From: Sphingomonas sp. NBWT7
GTDB taxonomy: Bacteria; Pseudomonadota; Alphaproteobacteria; Sphingomonadales; Sphingomonadaceae
Length of the DNA stretch: 64,000 bases
NCBI RefSeq assembly: GCF_014217605.1
Contig: NZ_CP043639.1
Span: 1,883,501 to 1,947,500 of the forward strand
Direction of reading: 5' to 3'
In this document: in pieces, positions 1-8,985 of the stretch
Layout of the letters: each line of letters opens with the position of its first letter
Position numbering within the stretch: position 1 is the stretch's first letter
Position numbers and translations under genes: made by a program
The notes under the pieces: model-generated
What the model was told of the DNA's origin: nothing
What the model saw: the letters and a program-made list of their open reading frames with translations, nothing else
Database searches by the model: none

Positions 1-189
1 GACCTCAGCGAGGCACGGCGCGAGCTGCGCAAGGACTTGGCGCGCGCCAACGACCCCGGGGACCGGATCGACGCCTGGGCGGAGTACCGTCGCGAGATCG
101 CCGATGCGCGGCACGACTTCGCCAAGGAGATGGCCGAGCGCGGCGTGATCGTCACGCGTCGCCCGAGCGTCTCGGTCGAGCCGTTCTGA
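1..189 (+). CDS. Hypothetical protein, C-terminal fragment
   Basis: Reading frame 1 is open from the window edge to a TGA at 187-189, giving 62 residues of a protein whose start lies outside the window. The fragment is rich in Arg, Glu, Asp and Ala, predicts as a long amphipathic helix (it contains AWAEYRREIADARHDFAKEM) and ends in a short non-helical tail, RRPSVSVEPF. I do not recognise the family. Codon use (strong G/C at third positions) matches the neighbouring genes, which is the main reason to believe it is coding. Confidence 0.6.
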   Translation, partial: DLSEARRELRKDLARANDPGDRIDAWAEYRREIADARHDFAKEMAERGVIVTRRPSVSVEPF

Positions 190-252
190 GCTTGATTTAA
201 CCCCGACGGCGCGGGCCTGCCCCTCCCGGCAAGGCCCTGCGCCGGCGGTTGC

Positions 253-510
253 TCACAACCCCAGCTTGTCGAGCGCCGCCGCAAGCTCCTCGCTCGTCCC
301 GTCCGCTTCCTTTGGGCTCATCCGGTTTAGCGCGGTCTGCACGCGCTTCTGCGCCACTTGCAGCGCCTTGTGGCGCACCTCGCGAATCTGATTGGTTCGC
401 CACGATCGACTCTCGCCGAGCAGCGCAGCCCATTTCGCCTCCTCCGCCGCGAGGATCGCAAGCGCGAGCCGCAGCCCGTCGCGACGGCCGTGCGCGTAAT
501 CATCCGCCAC
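253..510 (-). CDS. Small hypothetical protein (85 aa)
   Basis: An 85-residue protein starting at GTG with a good ribosome binding site (GGAGGTG, four bases before the start). It begins ADDYAHGRRDGLRLALAILA and is mostly helical and charged, with no signal peptide, membrane segment or metal-binding motif. It resembles small helical proteins common in sphingomonads, but I cannot name a family. It is convergent with the fragment at the window edge and lies upstream of the thioesterase gene on the same strand, 57 bases away. The much longer plus-strand frame across the same bases is judged to be a GC shadow. Confidence 0.6.
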   Translation of the reverse strand: MADDYAHGRRDGLRLALAILAAEEAKWAALLGESRSWRTNQIREVRHKALQVAQKRVQTALNRMSPKEADGTSEELAAALDKLGL

Positions 511-567
511 CCGTCACCTCCATGCACTGCCGCCCGCGCCGGTCGCGCCGTCCGCTACGCACGCCGG

Positions 568-1353
568 TCAGCGCCGCTCGACGATCAGCGACTGTACCGC
601 GCGCCCGAACCAGCCGCGCGCGTCACCGAGCCGCGTCATCGCCAGCCCTGCGCCGTCCTCACCCAGCCAGGTCTCCGCGTCGGAGAAGATCCACGCCCCC
701 TCCGGCGCGCGCGCGAAGCTGACGGTCAGGTCGGCGTTGAGGAACGTCCATGCATCGAACGGCAGCATCGGCGCGATGCCGTTGGAGAAGTCCGCCACCG
801 CCATCGCGCGCGTCACCGGCGTCTGCGCCTCGCCTGCGATCAGCGCACGATGCTGGCGGAACCACATCTTGCCCGGCCCCAATTGCCCGAAGCCGCCGCG
901 GATGCGTCGCATGTCGAAGTTCGCGCCGAAGTTGACGCGGCTCGGCAGTTCGCCCTGAAACGTCGTATCGGGCGGCACGTCGTCGGGCGATCCCGGCCCG
1001 CCGGCGATTCCCGCCCCGTCGGGCAGCGGCTCGTCGCCGATCCGCACGCGCAGCACGATCCCGCGCGTCACTTCCTTGCCGGCATGCAGCAACCGCACTT
1101 GGACGAGCTGGATCTTGCGCCCATCGCGGATCACCTCCGACTCGACCTCGAGCCGATCGACCGGCACCGGCCGCAGCAGCTCGACCGTCACGCGCGCGAC
1201 GCGCATCGGCGAGGCGGTCGGCACCTGTTCCGCGGCCCAGGCAACCAGCGCGGACGGCGCCCCGCCATGTTGCAGCCCGGGGTGCCACGGCCCCGCGGCA
1301 TAGCCGCTCGCGACGAGCCCGGCGCCGTCGCGCGTGAAGATGGCATCGGACAC
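568..1353 (-). CDS. Acyl-CoA thioesterase-like protein (double hot-dog)
   Basis: A 261-residue protein of the TesB-like/4HBT_3 thioesterase type, expected to hydrolyse an acyl-CoA thioester in the cytoplasm. The N-terminal hot-dog half contains GPWHPGLQHGGAPSALVAWA followed by the strand VARVTVELLRPVPVDRLEVE; the C-terminal half contains AMAVADFSNGIAPMLPFD and the typical ending in which the gene product acts on a long-chain acyl group. The GTG start at 1351-1353 is chosen because AGGGAG lies six bases upstream and the sequence before it (a further 45 residues) has no family resemblance. It lies downstream of an acyl-CoA dehydrogenase, separated by a hairpin. The substrate is unknown. Confidence 0.82.
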   Translation of the reverse strand: MSDAIFTRDGAGLVASGYAAGPWHPGLQHGGAPSALVAWAAEQVPTASPMRVARVTVELLRPVPVDRLEVESEVIRDGRKIQLVQVRLLHAGKEVTRGIVLRVRIGDEPLPDGAGIAGGPGSPDDVPPDTTFQGELPSRVNFGANFDMRRIRGGFGQLGPGKMWFRQHRALIAGEAQTPVTRAMAVADFSNGIAPMLPFDAWTFLNADLTVSFARAPEGAWIFSDAETWLGEDGAGLAMTRLGDARGWFGRAVQSLIVERR

Positions 1354-1373
1354 TCGGATCTCCCTAGAGCAAA

Positions 1374-1405
1374 GGCGCCGGGGAACCGCGATGGTCCCCG
1401 GCGCC
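1374..1405 (-). terminator. Rho-independent terminator candidate after acyl-CoA dehydrogenase
   Basis: Two perfect 11-base arms, GGCGCCGGGGA (1374-1384) and TCCCCGGCGCC (1395-1405), enclose a 10-base loop. Read on the minus strand the hairpin is followed by only three T residues, so termination may be partial. It sits between the acyl-CoA dehydrogenase stop (1442) and the thioesterase start (1353). Confidence 0.55.
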
Positions 1406-1441
1406 CTTAGTGTCGCCTGTCGTGTCGCTTGGATAGGGCGA

Positions 1442-2686
1442 TCAGTGCAGCGCCAGCTCGTTGCGGCCGACCACCATGTGGTGCACCTCATCCGGCCCGT
1501 CGGCGAAGCGCAGGTGGCGCACGTCGGCGTAAAGCTCGGCGAGCGGGGTGAACTGGCTCATGCCATAGGCGCCGTGAATCTGGATCGCCTGGTCGAGGAT
1601 CTGGCAGGTTTTCTCGGGCACCATCGCCTTCACCATGCTGACCCACACGCGCGCTTCGCGGTTGCCCAGCACGTCCATCGCCTTCGCCGCCTTCAGCACC
1701 ATCAGCCGCATCGCCTCGATCTCGATCCGCGCGCGGCTGACGAGTTCGAGGTTCTTGCCGAGCATGATCAGTGAGCGGCCGAACGCCTCGCGCGAATTGC
1801 CGCGCTTCACCATCAGGTCGAGCGCGATCTCGGCCTTGCCGATCGTACGCATGCAATGGTGGATGCGCCCCGGCCCGAGCCGTACCTGCGAGATCTCGAA
1901 GCCGCGCCCTTCGCCCAGCAGGATATTCTCGCGCGGCACGCGCACGTTGTTGAAGCGCAGGTGCATGTGTCCGCGCGGTGCGTGATCCTTGCCGAACACC
2001 TCCATCGCACCCAGAATCTCGACGCCCGGCGCATCCATCGGCACCAGGATCTGCGACTGCTGCTGCGACGACGGCGCGTCGGGGTTGGTGCGCACCATGG
2101 TGATCATCACCTTGCAACGCGGATCGCCAGCGCCTGAGATGTAATGCTTCTCGCCGTTGATCACCCATTCGTCACCCTCGAGCCGCGCGGCGCAGCGCAC
2201 GTTCTTGGCGTCGGACGAGGCGACGTCCGGCTCGGTCATCGCATAAGCGGAGCGGATCTCGCCCGCGAGCAGCGGCTCGAGCCACTGTTTCTTCTGCTCG
2301 GGCGTACCGACGCGCTCGAGCACTTCCATGTTGCCCGTGTCGGGCGCCGAGCAGTTGAGCGCTTCGGACGCGAGCGGCGACTTGCCGAGCTCGGCGGCGA
2401 TATAGGCATAGTCGAGGTTCGACAGCCCCTCGCCCGTCTCGGCGTTGGGCAGGAAGAAATTCCACAGCCCCGCCGCCTTCGCCTTGTCTTTGGCGCCCTG
2501 CAGCAGTTCGAGCTGCCCCGGTGCGAAGCTCCAGCGGTCGGCGCGCCCCTCGCCCAACCGCTCGAACTCGGGATAGATCGGATCGACGTGATCACGCACG
2601 AACGCCTTCACCGCGTCGAACAGCGGCCGCACGCCTTCGGACATGCGCAGATCGTCGAGTTCCGGAATCGTAAAGATGTTGGACAT
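1442..2686 (-). CDS. Acyl-CoA dehydrogenase family protein
   Basis: A 414-residue FAD-dependent acyl-CoA dehydrogenase, expected to introduce an alpha-beta double bond into a CoA thioester and pass electrons to ETF. Visible features are the middle-domain signature YAMTEPDVASSDAKNV, the substrate-binding block around GEKHYISGAGDPRCKV, the helical segment NSREAFGRSLIMLGKN, and the C-terminal RFADGPDEVHHMVVGRNELA, typical of the ACAD10/11-like branch. Start: ATG at 2684-2686, preceded by GGGTGGG four bases upstream; the 34 residues upstream in the same frame are not family-like. It belongs to the minus-strand catabolic group with the CoA ligase and second dehydrogenase further upstream. Substrate unknown. 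Confidence 0.92.
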   Translation of the reverse strand: MSNIFTIPELDDLRMSEGVRPLFDAVKAFVRDHVDPIYPEFERLGEGRADRWSFAPGQLELLQGAKDKAKAAGLWNFFLPNAETGEGLSNLDYAYIAAELGKSPLASEALNCSAPDTGNMEVLERVGTPEQKKQWLEPLLAGEIRSAYAMTEPDVASSDAKNVRCAARLEGDEWVINGEKHYISGAGDPRCKVMITMVRTNPDAPSSQQQSQILVPMDAPGVEILGAMEVFGKDHAPRGHMHLRFNNVRVPRENILLGEGRGFEISQVRLGPGRIHHCMRTIGKAEIALDLMVKRGNSREAFGRSLIMLGKNLELVSRARIEIEAMRLMVLKAAKAMDVLGNREARVWVSMVKAMVPEKTCQILDQAIQIHGAYGMSQFTPLAELYADVRHLRFADGPDEVHHMVVGRNELALH

Positions 2687-2855
2687 TGTACCCACCCAGC
2701 ATTGTAACTGGGCATGCCATAGCGGCACGACGCCCATCGACGCCAATGCTGATCCGCAATCGCGGCCATGAGCATCCTGCATGACCATCTCGCCTCGCAG
2801 GGGCTGGTCAACTAGTTCGATCGCGCCGACACGGCAGGCGTCAGCGTTTGCCCAA

Positions 2856-3764
2856 TTATGGCGCCCCCAGGCGTCCGTGCACCAGATCGCGCAACCACAT
2901 ATTGCCAGGGTCGCGCGCCGCGGCCGGATGCCACAGCAATTGCAGCGGCCGCGGCGCGATCGCGAACGGCAGCGGCAGGATCTGATTGTCCGCGACCGGC
3001 AGCAGCGTCACGGCGTGCGTGCCGAGCAGCGTCAGCAGAAGGTCGGTCTGCGCCACCACCTGCCACGCCGACCAGATGTTCTGGCACCGGATCGCCACCC
3101 GCCGCGTCTCGCCCAACGCCGCCAGTCCCTCGTCCTCGAGCCCCGGCCCCGACGAGCGCGGTGACGCCTGGACGTGATCGGCCGCGAGATACGCGGCCAA
3201 GTCGATCGCGCCCGCGATCCGCGGATGGCCGCGCCGTGCCGCCACCACCATCGTGTCGGTCTGCAAGGGGGCCGCGTGGAGCCCGATCGTCGCGTCGCTC
3301 GCCACGTCGATTGCGAGATCGAGCTCGCCGCGCGCCAGCGCATCCGCCACCTCGCTGCGCCGGAAGTTGACGCTCGCCAGCGTCACGCCGGGCGCCGCGC
3401 GCAACCCCGCGGCGACGATGCCGGCGAACACCCGCGCCTCGTTCGCCTGGCGCAACCCGATGCGGAATGACCGCGTCGACGTGGCGGGATCGAAGCGCAC
3501 CGCCGCGATCATCGCCTGCTCCATGCCGCGCAGCGCGTCGCGCACCGGATCGATGATCGATCGCGCCAGCGCGGTCGGCACGATCGCATTGCCGGCGCGC
3601 ACGAACAATTCGTCGTCGAACGCGACGCGCAGCCGCCCGAGCGCATGGCTGATCGCCGATTGCGACAGGTGCAAATGCCGCGCCGCCGCGGTCACCCCGC
3701 CGTGAGTGTAGATCGCCTCGAACGTGCCGAGCAGGTTCAGGTCGATGCGGCTGATCGGCCTTAT
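2856..3764 (-). CDS. LysR family transcriptional regulator, apparent ATA start
   Basis: A 302-residue LysR-type regulator: N-terminal winged helix-turn-helix (ISRIDLNLLGTFEAIYTHGG, then AARHLHLSQSAISHALGRLR) and a C-terminal effector-binding domain running to GRLGAP. The first ATG or GTG in frame (GTG at 3693-3695) would delete the first helix of the DNA-binding domain. Conserved residues continue upstream to an ATA codon at 3762-3764, five bases after GGAGAG, overlapping the TAA of the flavin-reductase gene as ATAA. I therefore call the start there, as a non-canonical ATA start or an ATG altered by mutation or sequencing error. It probably controls the surrounding acyl-CoA genes; the effector is unknown. 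Confidence 0.82.
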   Translation of the reverse strand: MRPISRIDLNLLGTFEAIYTHGGVTAAARHLHLSQSAISHALGRLRVAFDDELFVRAGNAIVPTALARSIIDPVRDALRGMEQAMIAAVRFDPATSTRSFRIGLRQANEARVFAGIVAAGLRAAPGVTLASVNFRRSEVADALARGELDLAIDVASDATIGLHAAPLQTDTMVVAARRGHPRIAGAIDLAAYLAADHVQASPRSSGPGLEDEGLAALGETRRVAIRCQNIWSAWQVVAQTDLLLTLLGTHAVTLLPVADNQILPLPFAIAPRPLQLLWHPAAARDPGNMWLRDLVHGRLGAP

Positions 3765-4411
3765 CGCGTCTCTCCGTCGGCCCGGCCCACGCGCGCCGGA
3801 TCGTAGGCGGGGCGCTGCATCGTGAAGGTATCGCTGTTGCGCAGATACGTCCCCGCCCCGTGCATCCGCCCGATCAGCTTCATCGCCGCAGTGTCGATGT
3901 GCAGCCTGTCAAGATCGGCGACTAACGCGTCACGGATATGCGTGACCAGCACTTCGCCGACCGCGATCACCTGACGCGGCCCGATCTCGAGCAGCTCGCG
4001 CCGGACGCACTCGAAGCTCACCGGTGCGCTCGCAATCAGCGGCGGCGCGACGCGCGTCGCCGGCGCCGTCTCGATCCCGGCATAATCGATCTCGCTCACG
4101 TCGCGAGGCGCATCGACGCACGATTGGTTCATCGCTTCGGCATCGTCCTCGCTGACGAGGTTCACGACGAACTCGCCCGTCTCGATGATGTTGGTCGCAG
4201 TGTCCTTGTTGGCGCCCGCACCGTCCTTGAGCAGCCCGAGCACCAGCAGCGGCGGATCATCGCCCATCGCGTTGAAGAAACTGTACGGTGCCGCGTTCAC
4301 CACGCCGTTGCGGCCGCACGTCGTCACCCAGGCGATCGGCCGCGGCGTCACGGTGGAGACGAGCAGCTTGTAGCGCTGGCGTGGCGGCAGATCGGCCATG
4401 ACGAACTTCAT
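3761..4411 (-). CDS. Flavin reductase family protein (FMN-binding split barrel)
   Basis: A 216-residue protein of the DIM6/NTAB flavin reductase-like family, which binds FMN and in characterised members supplies reduced flavin to a monooxygenase. Visible signature: STVTPRPIAWVTTCGRNGVV near residue 20, then NAAPYSFFNAMGDDPPLLVL, NKDTATNIIETGEFVVNLV and GEVLVTHIRD. It is followed by the LysR gene with a four-base overlap and preceded by the CoA ligase with 46 bases between. A luciferase-like monooxygenase is encoded about 3 kb upstream on the same strand, so a reductase-oxygenase partnership is possible but not shown. A second ATG at 4399 would remove only four residues. Confidence 0.85.
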   Translation of the reverse strand: MKFVMADLPPRQRYKLLVSTVTPRPIAWVTTCGRNGVVNAAPYSFFNAMGDDPPLLVLGLLKDGAGANKDTATNIIETGEFVVNLVSEDDAEAMNQSCVDAPRDVSEIDYAGIETAPATRVAPPLIASAPVSFECVRRELLEIGPRQVIAVGEVLVTHIRDALVADLDRLHIDTAAMKLIGRMHGAGTYLRNSDTFTMQRPAYDPARVGRADGETR

Positions 4412-4457
4412 GCGCGCCGCCGTCTCACCAATCAGCCGCCGGGGGAAGCCGCTTCGT

Positions 4458-6197
4458 TCACGCCGCGTCGAGCCGCGCCAGCAGTTCGGCGCGTAGCACC
4501 GGCTTCAGCGTCTTGCCGCTCGCGTTGCGCGGAAACTCGGCGGCGCGCACATCGATCCGCACCGGCACCTTGAACGGCGCCAGATGGCGGGCGGCGTAAG
4601 CGATCAGCTCCGCCTCGTTCACATCGGCGCCGGGCCGCAGCTGCACGACCGCGCCCACTTCCTCACCCAGGATGCGGTGCGGCAGGCCGACCACCGCCGC
4701 ATCCATGATCGCCGGGTGGGTGACGAGGATGTCCTCAATCTCGACGCAATAGACGTTCTCGCCGCCTCGGATCAGCATGTCCTTGGCGCGATCGAGCAGG
4801 TACACGAAGCCGTCATCGTCGATGCGGCAGATGTCGCCGGTATGGTACCAGCCGTCGGTAAAGCTCTCCGCGGTCGCCTCGGGCTTGTTCCAATATCCTA
4901 CCACCACGTTGGGCCCGCGGATCCACAATTCGCCCGCCTCGCCCGGCGGCAGCGTGTTACCCGCACCGTCGACCACCTTCACGTCGCACACCGGCACCGG
5001 CAGGCCGACGCTGTCGGGATGGCGCAGATAATCCTCGGCGCTGTTACCGACCGACACCGATGACGTCTCGGTCGCGCCATAGCCCTGGCCGGGCTTGAAC
5101 CATGGAAAAAGCTCGGCGAAGCGCTGCGTCAGCTCAGGCGCGATCGCCGCGCCGCCATAGCCGTAGCTGTCGAGGCTGGAGAGATCGCGGCTGGCGAAGT
5201 CGGGCGATTCGAGCACCTGCCACACCATGGCCGGCACGCCCGTCGTCGAATTGACGCGCTCGCGCTCGACCAGCTCCAGGAACCGCTCGGCATTCCACTT
5301 GTGCATCAGCACCAGCTTGGCGCCCGCCATCACTGTGGGGATCAGCATCGAATTGGTGCCCGTCACGTGGAACAGCGGCACCGGCAGCAGGTTCACGCGC
5401 TGCGCCGTATCGGGATCGGGCGCGGGCAGTTCCTCGCCGCGCCGGATCGCAGCGCGCGCGCCGTTGAACGCGATCGAGATGACGTTGCTCAGCACGTTAC
5501 GGTGCGTGCCCAGCGCCCCCTTCGGCCGCCCGGTCGTCCCACTGGTGTAGAGGATCGTCGCCGGATCGTCGGTGTCCAGCCCCGGATCGGGCATCGGATC
5601 GTCGGGCAGGCCGGCATAGCCGTCGCGCGGCCCGATCAGTTCGTCGAGCGTCACCGCACCCGCGCCGTAATCGTCCCCCGTCCGCACCGATATAAGCGCG
5701 TCGAGATCGAGCCCGCCGACATACGGCGCGAGCCGTTCGAGCCGTTCCCCGTCGACGATCGCGACGCGCGCGCCCGAATCGGCGATCCCGTACGCCAGCT
5801 CGTCGCCCAGCCCCCAGGCGTTGAGCGGCGTCACCACCGCGCCGATCGATACGCCCGCCCAAAAGGCGATCGACCATTCGGGCAGGTTGCGCATCGCGAC
5901 GACCAGCCGGTCGCCCTTCTTCACGCCGTAGCGGTCGGTCAGCACGCGCCCGAGCGCCCCCGCCGCCCGGAAATGCGCGGCGTAGCTCTGCCGCTCGCCC
6001 TCGTAGACGATGAACTCGCGCTCACCCCAGCTACGGCCCAGGTCGAACACCCGCCGCAGATCGTTCAGCGCATTGGCGTAGGTGCGCAGCGTCACGCCGC
6101 GGATCACCGCGTCGCGCATCTCGAACGGCGCGCCGGGCGCGGTGAGGATGCGATAGGTCTCCTCGATCCCCACCGCCGGCCAGCTCTCGTCCGCCAT
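4458..6197 (-). CDS. AMP-dependent acyl-CoA synthetase
   Basis: A 579-residue class I adenylate-forming CoA ligase. The P-loop-like motif A3 is ATILYTSGTTGRPKGALGTH, the A5 region reads PGQGYGATETSSVSVGN, the hinge region GWYHTGDICRIDDDGFVYLL is intact and the C-terminal catalytic lysine region is FPRNASGKTLKPVLR. It should activate a carboxylic acid to its CoA thioester with ATP. Start: ATG at 6195-6197 preceded by GGGGAGG. It lies between an acyl-CoA dehydrogenase (41 bases upstream) and the flavin reductase gene, consistent with the activating step of the same pathway. The acid cannot be told from sequence; the family spans fatty, aromatic and terpenoid acids. Confidence 0.93.
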   Translation of the reverse strand: MADESWPAVGIEETYRILTAPGAPFEMRDAVIRGVTLRTYANALNDLRRVFDLGRSWGEREFIVYEGERQSYAAHFRAAGALGRVLTDRYGVKKGDRLVVAMRNLPEWSIAFWAGVSIGAVVTPLNAWGLGDELAYGIADSGARVAIVDGERLERLAPYVGGLDLDALISVRTGDDYGAGAVTLDELIGPRDGYAGLPDDPMPDPGLDTDDPATILYTSGTTGRPKGALGTHRNVLSNVISIAFNGARAAIRRGEELPAPDPDTAQRVNLLPVPLFHVTGTNSMLIPTVMAGAKLVLMHKWNAERFLELVERERVNSTTGVPAMVWQVLESPDFASRDLSSLDSYGYGGAAIAPELTQRFAELFPWFKPGQGYGATETSSVSVGNSAEDYLRHPDSVGLPVPVCDVKVVDGAGNTLPPGEAGELWIRGPNVVVGYWNKPEATAESFTDGWYHTGDICRIDDDGFVYLLDRAKDMLIRGGENVYCVEIEDILVTHPAIMDAAVVGLPHRILGEEVGAVVQLRPGADVNEAELIAYAARHLAPFKVPVRIDVRAAEFPRNASGKTLKPVLRAELLARLDAA

Positions 6198-6238
6198 CCG
6201 CTCGCCTCCCCGCGCCGTTCCGGTCCGTCGCTATCCGA

Positions 6239-7474
6239 TCAGAGCAGGTCGCCGCCGCATGCCGACGCCGTCGTGCCCTCGCGCTCGAACGCCTTGATGA
6301 CGTTGCGCCCCACCGTCCAGCGGTGCACCTCGTCCGGCCCGTCGACCAGCCGCTGCGAGCGGATGTGCGTGTACCAGGCGGCAAGCGGCGTATCGAGGCT
6401 GAAGCCGAGCGCGCCGTGCAGCTGGATCGCGGTGTCGACCACCTGATGCACCATGTTGGCGAGGAAGATCTTGGCGATCGAATTCTCTTGCCGGATGTCG
6501 TCGCCGCGCTCCGCCTTGTAGGCGATGTGAAGCAGCATCAGCCGCGCCTTGTAGATCTCCGCCGCGCAATCGGCGAGCATCCACTGCACCCCCTGCCGCT
6601 CCTTCAGCAGCTTGCCAAACGTCTCGCGCTTGATGACGTGGGCGGTCGCAAGGTCTAGCGCGCGCTGGGCCATCGACACATTATGCATGCCGTGGCGCAG
6701 CCGGCCGTAAGCGAGCCGGTGCTGCCCCATGTTGAAGCCGTTGCCCTCGCCGCCGAGCAGATCCTCCGCGGGGACGACCAGGTCCTTGATCTCGACCTCC
6801 GAATGGCCGCCGCCCAGGATCTCGGTCAGCGGACCGTGCACCGCCATCGTCTCGATGTCGCGGACGATCTTGTAGCCAGGGTTGGGCAATTCGACGATAA
6901 AGGTCGAATAGCGCTGGTGGCGCGGCGCGTCGGGATCGGTCATCGCCATGACGAGCGCGATGTCGGCGACGCTCGCGGCGGACGAGAACCACTTCTCGCC
7001 GTTCAGCACGTAATTCTCGTTGCCGTCCTTCACCGCGCGCGTCTGCATGCCCGTCGCGTCGGCACCCGCCGCCTTCTCGGTCATCGAATAGCAGATGCGC
7101 TTCTCGCCGTTGAGCAGCGGCTTGAGATACTTCTCCTTCTGATGCTCGGTGCCGTGCGCCAGCAGCGTCATCATCGTCGCGTCGTCGGGGCCTTGCGTGT
7201 TCAGCGACAGCGCGCCGAGATGGCTCTCGCCCAGCTCCATCTGCACCAGCGCATTGGCAAGCGGCCCCAGGCCCATGCCGCCATATTCCTTGGGAATGAA
7301 CGGGCACCACAGCCCCTGCGCGCGCGCCTTGCCGCGCAGCTCGTTGAGGACGGTCTTGTAATCCTCGCCGTCGGTCAGCCGCTTCTCGGCGGGCTTGCAC
7401 TCGTCGTGCACCCATTGGCGCACCTTGGCGCGGATTGCCTTGGCTTCCGCAGGAATTTCAAAGTCGATCGACAT
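6239..7474 (-). CDS. Acyl-CoA dehydrogenase family protein
   Basis: A 411-residue flavoprotein dehydrogenase beginning MSIDFEIPAEAKAIRAKVRQ. The middle-domain signature is ICYSMTEKAAGADATGMQTR, followed by NGEKWFSSAASVADIALVMA, and the C-terminal part carries ALGFSLDTPLAAWYTHIRSQ and LVDGPDEVHRWTVGRNVIK, the pattern of the ACAD10/11-like and related CaiA-type dehydrogenases. AGGA lies upstream of the ATG at 7472-7474. It is encoded 46 bases after the luciferase-like monooxygenase gene and 41 bases before the CoA ligase, so the three form a likely operon. It shares the C-terminal GPDEVH pattern with the dehydrogenase at 1442-2686 but is not a recent duplicate. Confidence 0.93.
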   Translation of the reverse strand: MSIDFEIPAEAKAIRAKVRQWVHDECKPAEKRLTDGEDYKTVLNELRGKARAQGLWCPFIPKEYGGMGLGPLANALVQMELGESHLGALSLNTQGPDDATMMTLLAHGTEHQKEKYLKPLLNGEKRICYSMTEKAAGADATGMQTRAVKDGNENYVLNGEKWFSSAASVADIALVMAMTDPDAPRHQRYSTFIVELPNPGYKIVRDIETMAVHGPLTEILGGGHSEVEIKDLVVPAEDLLGGEGNGFNMGQHRLAYGRLRHGMHNVSMAQRALDLATAHVIKRETFGKLLKERQGVQWMLADCAAEIYKARLMLLHIAYKAERGDDIRQENSIAKIFLANMVHQVVDTAIQLHGALGFSLDTPLAAWYTHIRSQRLVDGPDEVHRWTVGRNVIKAFEREGTTASACGGDLL

Positions 7475-7520
7475 GCGGTATCCTTTTCGGGGAGAGTGGT
7501 TCGGTCGCGGTGATCGACGA

Positions 7521-8762
7521 TCAGTTCTTCATTGCCTCGGCGGCTTTGTTGAGATCGGGCGCATTGGGCGATCGCATCGCGACGCCGCCTTCCTGCCCGG
7601 CCTTGAGCGCCGCCGCCGCTCCCTCGTGCGACATGATCTTGGAAAGCACCGCTTGGCCCGCGCGCTCGAACGATTCGCGGTGGTCGACGACATATTGGCG
7701 CGACGTGCGATATCCCTCGAGCAGCCCGTGAATCTCGGGAATGACGTAGCGCGCGACGAGGTCCCAGCTCTTCAGCGTGTTCGCCCGGTTCGCCCAGTCG
7801 TGCGCGAAGCCGAGCACCGTGCCGAAGCCGCCGGCTGATGCGAGCAGCTTGCGGATCGCCGCCACCAGATCGTCGGGCGTGCCGATCACCGCCGCCGCGC
7901 CGTCGGCGAACGCCGTCTCATCCACCGCATGGTCGGGCGAGGTGAATTCCTTCGCCCCCGGCCGCATCAGCGTGCCGACGGTATATTCGTTGTGCCACTT
8001 CATCAGCCCGGCGCCCGCCTCGGCCCTCGCCTGCTCGCGCGTTTCGGCGATGTGCCAGCTCATCAGTACGCGCCAATTGTCGCGGCTCACCGTCTTGCCC
8101 GATTTCGCTGCTGCCTGTTCGGCAAAGCCCCATTGCGTCGGCAGCGCGGCAAGCCCGGCGTCCGAATTGGAACCGATCGACAAGGCGCCGATGCCGTATT
8201 TGCCCGCCAGCGTCATGCCCGACGGGCTGATCGACGAGGCGACGACGAACGGCATGTCCTCCTGCAGCGGGAACAGCTGCAGCCGCGCGTCGCGCAGCGT
8301 GAACCACTCGCTCTCATGGGTCACCCGCTCGCCCGCGAACAGCCGGCGGATCACGCCGATCGCCTCGTCCTGCCGGTCGCGCTGCGTCATCGGATCGATG
8401 CCCAGCATGTACGCGTCGGACGGCAAGGCGCCCGGCCCGGTGCCGAAGATCACCCGCCCGCGCGTCATGTGGTCGAGCTGGACGATGCGCTGTGCGACAT
8501 TGAAGGGGTGGTGGTACGGCAGCGAGACGACGCCCGTGCCCAGCCGGATGCGATGCGTCTGCTCGCCCACCGCCGCCAGGAACAGCTCGGGCGAGGCGAT
8601 CGTCTCCCAGCCGGTCGAATGATGCTCGCCGACCCAGAATTCGTCGAAACCCAGCTCGTCCATATGCTTGGCGAGCGCGATGTCGCCGCGGAACTGGAGC
8701 ATCGGATGCTCGCCGATCGGGTGGTGCGGCGCCAGGAACGCGCCGAATTTCAATCGAGCCAT
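7521..8762 (-). CDS. LLM class flavin-dependent monooxygenase
   Basis: A 413-residue luciferase-like TIM-barrel oxidoreductase that uses reduced flavin and oxygen. The N-terminus MARLKFGAFLAPHHPIGEHP, the block ELGFDEFWVGEHHSTGWETI and RIRLGTGVVSLPYHHPFNVA are characteristic, and the length and C-terminal extension resemble the limonene 1,2-monooxygenase-like branch. GAGGT lies six bases before the ATG at 8760-8762; the 45 upstream in-frame residues are not family-like. As first gene of the operon with a dehydrogenase and CoA ligase, it probably hydroxylates, epoxidises or performs a Baeyer-Villiger step on the pathway substrate. That reaction is inference only. Confidence 0.9.
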   Translation of the reverse strand: MARLKFGAFLAPHHPIGEHPMLQFRGDIALAKHMDELGFDEFWVGEHHSTGWETIASPELFLAAVGEQTHRIRLGTGVVSLPYHHPFNVAQRIVQLDHMTRGRVIFGTGPGALPSDAYMLGIDPMTQRDRQDEAIGVIRRLFAGERVTHESEWFTLRDARLQLFPLQEDMPFVVASSISPSGMTLAGKYGIGALSIGSNSDAGLAALPTQWGFAEQAAAKSGKTVSRDNWRVLMSWHIAETREQARAEAGAGLMKWHNEYTVGTLMRPGAKEFTSPDHAVDETAFADGAAAVIGTPDDLVAAIRKLLASAGGFGTVLGFAHDWANRANTLKSWDLVARYVIPEIHGLLEGYRTSRQYVVDHRESFERAGQAVLSKIMSHEGAAAALKAGQEGGVAMRSPNAPDLNKAAEAMKN

Positions 8763-8985
8763 GGTCAACCTCTCAACGCGTCTGCCACGGACACGCGACG
8801 GGCACGGCGCGGGCGCTGGCCCGGCGACGAACGGATCGGCATCCTGTCCCCGGAGCGCCCCCGCGACGCCCCGTATCGGTCCTGACCCGCTTGTCACGGG
8901 TTCTAATCACTTCGACTTATTTGTTCGCGCCGGCCGCCAATTTGTCAATGGCCAGAACGATACCGCAGCTTCGAATCAACGGGCG

